Positions 16,056-23,676 of a stretch of DNA of 64,000 bases are shown here, piece by piece. The notes beneath the pieces are model-generated. The model worked only from the letters and a program-made list of their open reading frames with translations, searched no databases and was not told the DNA's origin. This DNA is from an uncultured Tateyamaria sp. (GTDB lineage Bacteria > Pseudomonadota > Alphaproteobacteria > Rhodobacterales > Rhodobacteraceae): positions 744,001 through 808,000 of the forward strand of contig NZ_CANNDS010000001.1 of assembly GCF_947503415.1 (NCBI RefSeq), given 5' to 3'. Position numbers and translations under genes: made by a program. The stretch's first letter is position 1, and every line of letters begins with the position of its first letter.

Positions 16056-17302
16056 CCGACGATCTCCGCCGTCTCGACAACCGCATGCATCAGCACATCT
16101 GTGCCAGCCGATGCCCACTCCTTTGAGATTTCTTCGGCCTCATTGTGGCTGAGCCCGTCCACGCATGGACACATCACCATGGCCGTGGGGGCCACCTGAT
16201 TGATCCAGCAGGCGTCGTGTCCGGCCCCCGAAATGATGTTCTGGTGCGAGTATCCCAGCCGTTCCGCCGCAGAACGTACCGCAGTGACGCAGCCTTCGTC
16301 AAAGGCGACAGGATCAAACCCACCCACTTTCTCAAAGGCAATGGTCAGCCCCATCTCGTCCGCAATTGTCTGACCTTCGGTGCGCAGCCGCGCTTCCATA
16401 TCCTCGATCACGCTCAGGTCCGGCGACCGCAGGTCAACGGTAAAGACCACTTTGCCCGGGATCACGTTGCGCGAATTCGGGTAGACATCGATATGCCCGG
16501 CGGCGCCCACAGCGTGCGGCGCATGGGACCAGGCAATCTCGTCCACCTTCTCCAGCACCCGCGCCATGCCCAGACCCGCATTCTTGCGCATCGGCATTGG
16601 GGTTGATCCAGTGTGGCTGTCTTTGCCTTCAATTGTCACCTGCGTCCACGACAGACCCTGCCCGTGCGTGACAACGCCGATGTCCTTGCCCTCAGCCTCA
16701 AGGATCGGGCCCTGTTCGATGTGCAGCTCGAAAAAGGCGTGCATCTTGCGCGCGCCGACATCCTCATCGCCGCGCCAACCAATGCGTTTCAACTCATCGC
16801 CAAACTTTTTCCCGTCCGCATCCTCACGATCATACGCCCAATCCTGCGTATGAATGCCCGCGAACACGCCCGAAGACAGCATCGCTGGTGCGTATCGCGT
16901 GCCCTCTTCATTGGTGAAGTTGGTCACGACAATCGGGTGCTTCGTCTTCACATCCAGATCATTCAGGGTGCGGATGATTTCCAAACCGCCAAGCACGCCC
17001 AGAACCCCATCGTACTTGCCGCCGGTCGGCTGCGTATCAAGATGGCTGCCCACATAGACCGGCAGCGCGTCCGGGTCCGTCCCCTCGCGACGTGCGAACA
17101 TGTTGCCCATCTGGTCCAGCCCCATGGTACAGCCCGCGGCCTCACACCACGACTGGAACAGGGCGCGGCCTTCTGCGTCTTCATCGGTCAGGGTCTGACG
17201 GTTGTTGCCCCCAGCCACGCCGGGGCCGATCTTGGCCATCTCCATGAGGCTGTCCCACAGCCGTTCACCATTGATCCGAAGATTTTCGCCCGGTGCCGCC
17301 AT
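16052..17302 (-). CDS. N-carbamoyl amidohydrolase (beta-ureidopropionase-like, M20 hydantoinase/carbamoylase family)
   Basis: 416 residues from ATG 17302, with GGGGA 8 nt upstream. M20-family metal ligands are visible in VYVGSHLDTQPTGGKYDG, NEEGTRYAP, FELHIEQGPILE and the C-terminal GAGHDACW plus MCPCVDGLSHNEAEE. SHTGSTPM is the dimerisation and substrate loop. In this setting it should hydrolyse N-carbamoyl-beta-alanine to beta-alanine, CO2 and ammonia, the third pyrimidine step. It is the first gene of the long minus-strand operon, 34 nt downstream of a RutR-like operator. Confidence 0.92.
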   Translation of the reverse strand: MAAPGENLRINGERLWDSLMEMAKIGPGVAGGNNRQTLTDEDAEGRALFQSWCEAAGCTMGLDQMGNMFARREGTDPDALPVYVGSHLDTQPTGGKYDGVLGVLGGLEIIRTLNDLDVKTKHPIVVTNFTNEEGTRYAPAMLSSGVFAGIHTQDWAYDREDADGKKFGDELKRIGWRGDEDVGARKMHAFFELHIEQGPILEAEGKDIGVVTHGQGLSWTQVTIEGKDSHTGSTPMPMRKNAGLGMARVLEKVDEIAWSHAPHAVGAAGHIDVYPNSRNVIPGKVVFTVDLRSPDLSVIEDMEARLRTEGQTIADEMGLTIAFEKVGGFDPVAFDEGCVTAVRSAAERLGYSHQNIISGAGHDACWINQVAPTAMVMCPCVDGLSHNEAEEISKEWASAGTDVLMHAVVETAEIVG

Positions 17303-17336
17303 GTGATGTCCCCTTTTGCCGATGGTCGATAACTTT

Positions 17337-17352
17337 TTGACCAATTGGTAAA
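17337..17352. promoter_or_regulatory. RutR-like operator between the amidohydrolase operon and rutR
   Basis: TTGACCAATTGGTAAA is a near palindrome that matches the published E. coli RutR consensus TTGACCAnnTGGTCAA at 14 of the 16 positions or better. It lies 35 nt upstream of the amidohydrolase ATG and 110 nt upstream of rutR, so one site may control both directions. Confidence 0.8.
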
Positions 17353-17461
17353 GCTACGATTGCCAGACAGCCCATTTCTGTCAAGAACTGGTTTAGCCCG
17401 ATTTGCCCAACACGGGTGCAATTGCCTAGAGTTGCGGCACCAGACACGAACAGGACGCCCC

Positions 17462-18073
17462 ATGCCCGAAGGGACAGAAAAGAAGCCGAGCCGCATCCAG
17501 ATGCGCAACCGCAGCCTGATCCTGGATGCGGCGCTTGATGTATTCTCGGTCCACGGGTTTCGCGGCACAACTTTGGATCAGATCGCAGAGGCGGCCGGGC
17601 TGTCGAAGCCGAACATCCTGTACTACTTTTCCGGCAAGGAAGAAATTCATGTCACCTTGCTGAACCAGTTGATGGAGACATGGCTGGACCCGCTTGTCGA
17701 GATGGATGCCGATGGCGACCCGCTGGAGGAATTGCTGGCCTATGTACAGCGCAAGCTGGACATGGCGCGCGACCTGCCCCGCGAAAGCAGGCTGTTCGCC
17801 GGTGAGATCATTCAAGGCGCGCCGCGGATGCTGCCGCATCTCGAAGCGGGTTTGAAGCCACTCTTCGATGAGAAATGCGCCGTGATCCAGCGTTGGATCA
17901 ATGAGGGCAAACTCGCGCCGGTGGATCCGCGGCACCTTGTGTTTTCGATCTGGTCAACGACCCAACACTACGCGGACTTTGACACGCAAGTCCGGGTTTT
18001 GATGGGCGGCGATCCACATGACAGTGCGCGCCAGTATCTGGTCCAGCTTTTCAGCAGGCTGCTCACACCTTGA
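17462..18073 (+). CDS. rutR: TetR-family regulator of pyrimidine use, RutR-like
   Basis: 203 residues from ATG 17462 (AGGA upstream); the frame extends upstream to 17345 through the operator. The N-terminal HTH has ILDAALDVFSVHGFRGTTLDQIAEAAGLSKPNILYYFSGKEEI. The C-terminal half carries SRLFAGEIIQGAPRMLPHL, LVFSIWSTTQHYADF and DEKCAVIQRWINEGKLAPVDP, all close to E. coli RutR as I remember it. RutR senses uracil or thymine and releases its operators. Matching boxes are at 17337 and 21082. Confidence 0.88.
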   Translation: MPEGTEKKPSRIQMRNRSLILDAALDVFSVHGFRGTTLDQIAEAAGLSKPNILYYFSGKEEIHVTLLNQLMETWLDPLVEMDADGDPLEELLAYVQRKLDMARDLPRESRLFAGEIIQGAPRMLPHLEAGLKPLFDEKCAVIQRWINEGKLAPVDPRHLVFSIWSTTQHYADFDTQVRVLMGGDPHDSARQYLVQLFSRLLTP

Positions 18074-18092
18074 GAGTTCATTAACCAGAATC

Positions 18093-18338
18093 ATGAACGG
18101 TTACGGCATGTATTTGGCCCAACGTGCACCACCCAATGATGCCTGGATCGACCAGTTGTTTTCGTCCAAGGCCGCGCGCAAGGGGGCCGTCGTGCGGCGT
18201 TCTCTGGCTTGGGTTCATCGTGAGGTTGGTCGCGCAGAGTTCGAGGCCGAAGTGCGCAAACGCGGCTATCACCTGATCGAGACCGCCGACCAATTGGTGG
18301 TTGTCTGCCACAACGGTCCGATCCGCCTGCTCTTCTAA
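18093..18338 (+). CDS. small conserved protein of unknown function (sometimes labelled phosphoribosylanthranilate isomerase-like)
   Basis: 81 residues from ATG 18093. MNGYGMYLAQRAPPNDAWIDQLFSSKAARKG is followed by VRRSLAWVHREVGRAEFEAEVRKRGYHLIE and a C-terminal strand pair QLVVVCHNGPIRLLF. I recall similar short proteins in Rhodobacterales annotated as N-(5'-phosphoribosyl)anthranilate isomerase, a label that the length (about 80 versus 200 residues) does not support. It lies 19 nt after rutR and is convergent with preA. Function unknown. Confidence 0.65.
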   Translation: MNGYGMYLAQRAPPNDAWIDQLFSSKAARKGAVVRRSLAWVHREVGRAEFEAEVRKRGYHLIETADQLVVVCHNGPIRLLF

Positions 18339-18366
18339 ACACATTCGCAGGGTTTTCCCGCGCCCG

Positions 18367-18388
18367 AGATTTTTCGTACGAAAAATCT
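18367..18388. terminator. perfect 22-bp palindrome between convergent genes
   Basis: The sequence from AGATTTTTCG to CGAAAAATCT is a perfect palindrome centred on CGTACG. It overlaps the preA stop at 18387 and lies 29 nt after the plus-strand gene. The A and T tracts on each side would make it a bidirectional terminator. Confidence 0.6.
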
Positions 18389-19691
18389 ATTCCGCCGCGC
18401 GCGCCGCAGGATTGTTTGGATGCGTGGTCCAGTTGGCATACTCCGGTTCAACCGTCTTGCCCGTCCTTGGGTCCGTCTGGCCGGGTTCCATCGCCTCCAT
18501 CGTGATGCAGTTTTCGACAGGGCACACGTTGACGCACAGGTTACACGCCACGCACTCATCATCGATCACTTCGAACACGCGCTCATCGGACATGGAAATT
18601 GCCTGATGCGAGGTGTCCTCGCAGGCCGCAAAACAGCGACCGCACGAAATGCACAGATCCTGATTGATCTTCGCCTTGGCCACGTAGTTCAGGTTCAGAT
18701 ACTGCCAGTCCGTCACGTTCGGCACGGCAGCGCCGCGGAAATCATCGATGCTGGCGTGACCCTTTTCATCCATCCAGTCGGACAGGCCGCTGATCATCTC
18801 CTGCACCACCTTGAAGCCGTATGTCATGGCGGCCGTGCACACCTGCACATTGCCACAGCCCAGCGTGATGAACTCCGCCGCGTCCCGCCACGTCGTGATC
18901 CCACCGATGCCCGAGATCGGCAGGCCACGAGTGTCCTCTCCGCGCGCGATTTCCGACACCATCGACATGGCGATGGGCTTGACCGCAGGCCCGCAATACC
19001 CCCCATGCGATCCTTTCCCATCAATAGACGGTTCGGGCGACATGCTGTCGAGGTCGACGGATGTGATCGAGTTGATCGTGTTGATCAGGCTGACCGCATC
19101 TGCCCCGCCAGCCTTGGCGGCGGCGGCTGGTTTACGGATATCGGTGATGTTGGGTGTCAGCTTCACGATGACGGGTTTCGAATAGTACTGCTTGCACCAC
19201 CGCGTGACCATCTCGATGTATTCGGGCACCTGGCCCACCGCAGCACCCATGCCGCGCTCACTCATCCCGTGCGGGCAGCCAAAGTTCAGCTCGATCCCAT
19301 CCGCGCCTGTGTCTTCGACCAGTGGCAGAATGGCTTTCCACGCCTCTTCTTCGCATGGCACCATGATCGACACGATCATCGCGCGGTCAGGGTAGTCCGC
19401 CTTGACGCGCTTGATCTCTTCGAGATTGGTGTAAAGGTCACGATCGGTGATCAATTCGATATTGTTCAGACCCAAGAGCCGCCGGTCCGCCCCGTAGATC
19501 GCGCCATAGCGGGGGCCGTTGACGTTCACCACCGGCGGCCCCTCGGACCCAAGCGTCTTCCAGACGACACCGCCCCACCCGGCCTCGAATGCGCGACGGA
19601 CGTTGTATTCCTTGTCCGTGGGCGGGGCCGAGGCCAGCCAGAACGGATTTGGGGATTTGATCCCGACGAAATTGCTTTGCAAGTTTGCCAT
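18387..19691 (-). CDS. preA: NAD-dependent dihydropyrimidine dehydrogenase subunit PreA
   Basis: 434 residues. The N-terminal barrel is the FMN domain of the dihydroorotate dehydrogenase superfamily: FWLASAPPTDKEYNVRRAFEAGWGG, ELNFGCPHGMSERGMGAA (active-site cysteine loop) and GIGGITTWRDAAEFI. The C-terminus has two 4Fe-4S ferredoxin motifs, CISCGRCFAACED and CVACNLCVNVCPVENC. With PreT it reduces uracil and thymine to the 5,6-dihydro forms using NADH. GGAGG precedes the ATG by about 7 nt. It lies 14 nt downstream of preT. Confidence 0.95.
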   Translation of the reverse strand: MANLQSNFVGIKSPNPFWLASAPPTDKEYNVRRAFEAGWGGVVWKTLGSEGPPVVNVNGPRYGAIYGADRRLLGLNNIELITDRDLYTNLEEIKRVKADYPDRAMIVSIMVPCEEEAWKAILPLVEDTGADGIELNFGCPHGMSERGMGAAVGQVPEYIEMVTRWCKQYYSKPVIVKLTPNITDIRKPAAAAKAGGADAVSLINTINSITSVDLDSMSPEPSIDGKGSHGGYCGPAVKPIAMSMVSEIARGEDTRGLPISGIGGITTWRDAAEFITLGCGNVQVCTAAMTYGFKVVQEMISGLSDWMDEKGHASIDDFRGAAVPNVTDWQYLNLNYVAKAKINQDLCISCGRCFAACEDTSHQAISMSDERVFEVIDDECVACNLCVNVCPVENCITMEAMEPGQTDPRTGKTVEPEYANWTTHPNNPAARAAE

Positions 19692-19705
19692 CTGTCGTCC
19701 TCCGC

Positions 19706-21028
19706 TCAGCCCATCAGGCTTGCATGAATGTCCATCGCCGCGTCGCGCCCTTCGGCCACGGCAGTCACTGTCAGGTCGTCGCCGCCGGTCGCACAGTCGC
19801 CGCCTGCCCAGATGCCATCCATGGATGTGCGCCCGGTCTCCGTCACAGCGATCTTACCACGTTCAAGCGCAGGCAGGGACTCACCCTCCAGCGTTTGGCC
19901 GATGGCGCGCAGCACCTGATCGGCAGGAATCCGTACCATTTCGCCGGTGCCGGTCATATCATCGTTCACGTATTCAAATTCGATCTCGCGCACCGCGCCA
20001 TTGCCGTGCAGTGCCTTGGGCACGACATGTGTCGTGATCCGCACGCCCTTGGATGCGGCCAAATCCTGCTCGAACACGCTTGCGTTCATGCGATCCCGCC
20101 CACGACGGTAAGCCAATGTCACATTCAAGGCACCCAGCAGCTTGGATTGCACGGCCGCATCCACGGCGGTCATCCCGCCACCGATGACCACCACATCGCG
20201 GCCAACAGGCAGGGCACCCAGATCACCTGACTGGCGCAGGTCCGCGATGAAGTCGACGGCATCCAAAACGCCTTCCTTGTCGCCACCGTCAACCGTCAGG
20301 GCATTTACGCCGCCCAGTCCCATGCCAAGAAACACAGCGTCAAAGCCAGTTGTCAGCTTTTCAAGCGCAACGTCGCGACCCAACGCAGTGTCGTGGTGAA
20401 GCGTGATGCCCCCGATCTTGAGCAGCCAATCGACCTCTTCCTGCGCAAAGCCTTCGGGTGTCTTGTAGGCCGCGATCCCGTATTCGTTCAGCCCGCCGGG
20501 CTTGGGTCGTGCATCATAGACAGTCACATCGTGGCCCAGCATCGCCAAGCGGTGCGCACAGGACAGACCCGCAGGCCCCGCCCCCACGACAGCCACGGAC
20601 TTGCCGGTGGCCGCAGCACGGGTGAAAGGATGCACCCCCTGCTCTTGCAAGTGGTCGGTCGCATAGCGCTGCAATTGCCCAATCAGGACAGGCTTGCCCT
20701 CGGCCAATTCGCGCACGCACGCCTCTTCGCACAGCGTTTCTGTGGGGCAGACCCGGGCGCACATGCCCCCCATGATGTTCTGCGTCAGGATCGTCTTGGC
20801 CGCCGCGTCCGGCGTACCGGTGGCGATCTGGCGAATGAAAAGCGGAATATCGATATCCGTGGGACACGCCGTGATACAGGGCGCGTCATGGCAGAAATAG
20901 CAGCGATCCGCCGCCACAAGCGCCTCGTGTGCGTCCAAAGCCGGGTGCAGGTCCGAAAAATTCTCGGCATATGCCGCGTCGTCCAAACGGCCCGCCGCCA
21001 CACCCGGTGAGAAAGGAGATTGCGTCAT
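19706..21028 (-). CDS. preT: NAD-dependent dihydropyrimidine dehydrogenase subunit PreT
   Basis: 440 residues from ATG 21028 (GGAG five nt upstream), chosen over 21070. The N-terminal Fe-S domain has CYFCHDAPCITACPTDIDIP and GGMCARVCPTETLCEEACVR, as in the glutamate-synthase small-subunit fold. The FAD site is VAVVGAGPAGLSCAHRLAMLG, the NAD(P)H site is VVVIGGGMTAVDAAV, and the closing FAD contact is GIWAGGDCATGG. It feeds electrons from NADH to PreA. A RutR-like operator lies 53 nt upstream of the start. Confidence 0.94.
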   Translation of the reverse strand: MTQSPFSPGVAAGRLDDAAYAENFSDLHPALDAHEALVAADRCYFCHDAPCITACPTDIDIPLFIRQIATGTPDAAAKTILTQNIMGGMCARVCPTETLCEEACVRELAEGKPVLIGQLQRYATDHLQEQGVHPFTRAAATGKSVAVVGAGPAGLSCAHRLAMLGHDVTVYDARPKPGGLNEYGIAAYKTPEGFAQEEVDWLLKIGGITLHHDTALGRDVALEKLTTGFDAVFLGMGLGGVNALTVDGGDKEGVLDAVDFIADLRQSGDLGALPVGRDVVVIGGGMTAVDAAVQSKLLGALNVTLAYRRGRDRMNASVFEQDLAASKGVRITTHVVPKALHGNGAVREIEFEYVNDDMTGTGEMVRIPADQVLRAIGQTLEGESLPALERGKIAVTETGRTSMDGIWAGGDCATGGDDLTVTAVAEGRDAAMDIHASLMG

Positions 21029-21081
21029 GTCCGCTCCATCGCAACAATCATTCGCCTGAAACGGTCTCACAGGTTCAAAAT

Positions 21082-21097
21082 TTTATCAACTGGTAAA
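21082..21097. promoter_or_regulatory. RutR-like operator upstream of preT-preA
   Basis: TTTATCAACTGGTAAA keeps the palindromic TNNCA/TGGTAAA spacing of the site at 17337 and has 12 of 16 positions in common with it. Its placement before preT links the dehydrogenase pair to the same regulator as the transporter and hydrolase operon. Confidence 0.65.
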
Positions 21098-21321
21098 AAA
21101 GCGTTCGCAAGCCCGAAAAAGCATTGCCGCACAAAGAAGCGGCAGACCGCCGGAAATCCCGAAACCACCCGGAAAACCTTGCAATGCACCAAAACAGTGC
21201 CATATTTTTCCCTGCTACATCATCTATCGACCCACTGCTCCTTTCGGCTCAGTCACTTCGATCTTATGACAACGCCAAGGCTGCCGCATAACGCGGGCAG
21301 CACATCTTAGGAGTAACGACG

Positions 21322-21528
21322 ATGGCCAACGGCACCGTCAAATGGTTCAACACCACCAAAGGCTACGGCTTCATTGCACCGGAATCCGGCGGCAAAGACA
21401 TCTTTGTCCACATCTCGGCAGTCGAGCGTTCGGGCCTCACCGGTCTGGCCGACAACCAGAAAGTGACATTCGACCTGGAATCCGGCCGTGACGGTCGCGA
21501 AAGCGCGGTCAACATCGCACTGGCCTAA
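21322..21528 (+). CDS. cold-shock-domain protein
   Basis: 68 residues. GTVKWFNTTKGYGFIAPE carries RNP1 (KGYGFI) and DIFVHISAVERSG carries RNP2 (FVHIS), the whole CspA-type fold. These bind single-stranded nucleic acids and melt RNA structure. AGGAG lies 7-8 nt before the ATG. The gap upstream (21098-21321) is long enough for the structured 5' leader often found in csp genes, but I see no clear cold-box. A strong terminator follows. Confidence 0.95.
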   Translation: MANGTVKWFNTTKGYGFIAPESGGKDIFVHISAVERSGLTGLADNQKVTFDLESGRDGRESAVNIALA

Positions 21529-21552
21529 GCCACACGCGATACCAGAATTCGA

Positions 21553-21584
21553 GGCGGTGCACTTCACGGTGCGCCGCCTTTTCC
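21553..21584 (+). terminator. rho-independent terminator of the csp gene
   Basis: GGCGGTGCAC (21553-21562), loop TTCACG, GTGCGCCGCC (21569-21578): a 10-bp stem with one wobble pair, followed by TTTTCC. Confidence 0.88.
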
Positions 21585-21680
21585 TTTTGCGAGTGTCGGA
21601 GCTTCCCGCAGGGTTTTTTTGAAACAGGGAAGTAGATGGGCTGCTTCACTTAAAAATGGCGTCGCGCAGCGGCCTTTGGA

Positions 21681-22295
21681 TCACGGGCCGTCCCAGTTGA
21701 CGTCGCCGGCCTCTTCAATGTGCAACCGGCCCTCCGGCCAAGGGACCATCAGGGCCTTGGCCGCCTCCAGATCGTCTCCCATCCATGTGGTCAGATCGGC
21801 ACGCTCCAACAGCACGCCCATGCGGTGGTGGATCGGAGCCACGTCGGCATTGGGTTCACAGGTCACGGCAGCCACTTGCGGCACCTCCAAACCACCGGGC
21901 GCGGTCCAGAGATCGGTGATGGCCGCAAAATACAAAAACCCACCGTCCTTGGGGCCAATCCGCCAGGCCGTTTTCTTGCGTTTCTCACCGGTCCATTCAT
22001 ACCAGCCATTCACCGGGATGACGGCACGGCCCACACCATCAAAGGCCGTCTTGTCAAAGACTGTCTCGGACCGCGCATTGATGATCTGCTCCATCACCGG
22101 GCGTCCGCGTGCATTGACGCGCCCCACCGGGACGATCCCCCAACGCATCCGTTTGAGCGCGCCATCGAATACGACAATTTCCTGACCGGGTGCGATGTTC
22201 TGGCGGGCAGGTTCGTTGCCAACTGTCCCCGCAGGAACACCAAGGGCGGCGGTCAGGTCCGACACCGGATCGGTGAGGAAGAACCGCCCCGGCAC
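21681..22295 (-). CDS. SRAP/YedK (HMCES-like) family protein lacking catalytic Cys2
   Basis: 204 residues from GTG 22295. The fold motifs are INARSETV (Asn near 73), PVNGWYEW (Glu near 100) and APIHHRMGVLL (His near 157), which fit the SOS-response-associated peptidase family. These proteins form a covalent bond to abasic sites in single-stranded DNA through Cys2 of a MCGR start. Here the start is M-P-G-R-F-F, so residue 2 is proline, and no in-frame upstream codon gives Met-Cys. The RMP motif is also RMG. It follows the tesA stop by 2 nt. It may act without cross-linking or have lost function. Confidence 0.85.
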   Translation of the reverse strand: MPGRFFLTDPVSDLTAALGVPAGTVGNEPARQNIAPGQEIVVFDGALKRMRWGIVPVGRVNARGRPVMEQIINARSETVFDKTAFDGVGRAVIPVNGWYEWTGEKRKKTAWRIGPKDGGFLYFAAITDLWTAPGGLEVPQVAAVTCEPNADVAPIHHRMGVLLERADLTTWMGDDLEAAKALMVPWPEGRLHIEEAGDVNWDGP

Positions 22296-22297
22296 CT

Positions 22298-22933
22298 TCA
22301 GTCCACCCGTGCAATCAGGTCTTGAACACTGGGGCCTACACCCTCGACAATCCGCGCAACGCCGTCTGCGTTCGGGTGTATGCCGTCCGGCTGCATGAAA
22401 CTGCGCACAGCAGCCGGGTCCGTGTCCGGCCCACCAAGACCCGCAAAGAAGCTTTCAAGGTAAAGCGTGCCGAACTGCGCCGAAATCTCTGGATACATCG
22501 CATCAAAAGCCTGCTTGTACTCGGGTCCGTAGTTGCCGGGCGCCTGCATGCCCACCACAAGCACCTCGACACCTGCCGCGTTGGCCGCCTGCACAATCCC
22601 TTCGAGGTTGGCGCGGCTCACCTCCGGCCCGATCCCGCGCAACAGGTCATTGCCGCCCAAGGTCACGATCATGGCATCCACATCGGGCGTGAGGGTCCAC
22701 GCCACACGGCTCAGCCCCCCTTGGGTCGTGTCACCGGACACGCCCGCATTGATCAGGTCAACGTCATGGCCCTCCGCCTCCAGCCACGCCTCAAGTTGTG
22801 GCACAAACCCCTGTTCGACAGGAAGCCCGTACCCCTGGGTCAGGCTGTCCCCCAAAGCGGCGATGGTCACCGTCTCGGCCGACACCAACCCGGCCCAAAG
22901 ACTGACGACAATTGCACCGGTTACCTTGCCCAT
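22298..22933 (-). CDS. tesA: arylesterase / lysophospholipase, TesA-like GDSL hydrolase
   Basis: 211 residues with a Sec signal (GAIVVSLWAGLVSA). The SGNH blocks are all visible: AALGDSLTQGYGLP (nucleophile Ser), NAGVSGDTTQGG, VTLGGNDLLRG and the C-terminal DGIHPNADG (Asp-His). It is a periplasmic esterase or thioesterase. It is divergent from an ABC ATPase/FtsX pair with a 50-nt gap, the same tesA-ybbA-ybbP linkage as in E. coli. Confidence 0.92.
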   Translation of the reverse strand: MGKVTGAIVVSLWAGLVSAETVTIAALGDSLTQGYGLPVEQGFVPQLEAWLEAEGHDVDLINAGVSGDTTQGGLSRVAWTLTPDVDAMIVTLGGNDLLRGIGPEVSRANLEGIVQAANAAGVEVLVVGMQAPGNYGPEYKQAFDAMYPEISAQFGTLYLESFFAGLGGPDTDPAAVRSFMQPDGIHPNADGVARIVEGVGPSVQDLIARVD

Positions 22934-22983
22934 GCTGATCCGATCTCCATATGACCTCGTAGATGATATAAAGGCCGCCTTGC

Positions 22984-23676
22984 ATGTCCGATCCAGCCCT
23001 ATCCCTCAAAAATGCAGCACTCAGTCTCGATGGCAATGCCGGGCGGGTGGATATCCTGCACGGCATCACGCTGGATGTGATGAAGGGAGAGACGGTCGGT
23101 CTGGTGGGTCCATCGGGTTCGGGCAAATCATCCCTGCTCATGCTGATGGGCGGGTTGGAACGGGCGACCGGCGGCTCAATTATGGCGTTGGGGCAGGACC
23201 TGACGGCCATGAATGAAGACGCGTTGGCCCGGTTTCGGCGTGGGCACATGGGCGTTGTCTTCCAGTCTTTTCACCTGATCCCCACGATGACGGCGCTGGA
23301 AAATGTCGCGACACCGCTGGAGCTTGCGGGCGTGCGCGATGCGTTTGACCGGGCCGAAGCTGAATTGGACGCTGTGGGGCTGGCCCATCGCAGCGGCCAC
23401 TATCCCAGCCAGATGTCAGGCGGCGAACAGCAACGCGTGGCCCTCGCCCGCGCCCTTGTCACAAGGCCCGACATTTTGTTGGCGGATGAGCCCACAGGCA
23501 ACCTTGATGGGGCAAACGGACAAGCGATCATGGACCTGCTTTTTGACCTGCGGGACCGGCACGGGGCGACACTCGTGTTGGTGACGCACGCCCCGGAACT
23601 GGCCGCGCGCTGCGACCGCGTGATCCAACTGGCCGATGGCCGGACCCTTGGACCGATGAAAGCCGCCGCAGAATGA
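22984..23676 (+). CDS. ABC transporter ATP-binding protein, LolD/YbbA type
   Basis: 230 residues. Walker A VGPSGSGKSSLLML, Q-loop VFQSFHLIPTMTALENV, signature MSGGEQQRVALARALV, Walker B ILLADEPTGNLDGANG and VTHAPELAARC are present. The FQSFHL.PT.TALENV string marks the MacB/LolD/YbbA class that works with FtsX-like permeases. Its stop overlaps the ATG of the permease at 23673 (ATGA). Confidence 0.93.
   Translation: MSDPALSLKNAALSLDGNAGRVDILHGITLDVMKGETVGLVGPSGSGKSSLLMLMGGLERATGGSIMALGQDLTAMNEDALARFRRGHMGVVFQSFHLIPTMTALENVATPLELAGVRDAFDRAEAELDAVGLAHRSGHYPSQMSGGEQQRVALARALVTRPDILLADEPTGNLDGANGQAIMDLLFDLRDRHGATLVLVTHAPELAARCDRVIQLADGRTLGPMKAAAE

Noticed and set aside
18280-18305. GACCAATTGGTGG resembles a RutR half-palindrome.
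   Set aside because: It lies inside the coding sequence of the small gene at 18093, encoding residues Asp-Gln-Leu-Val, and not at a promoter.
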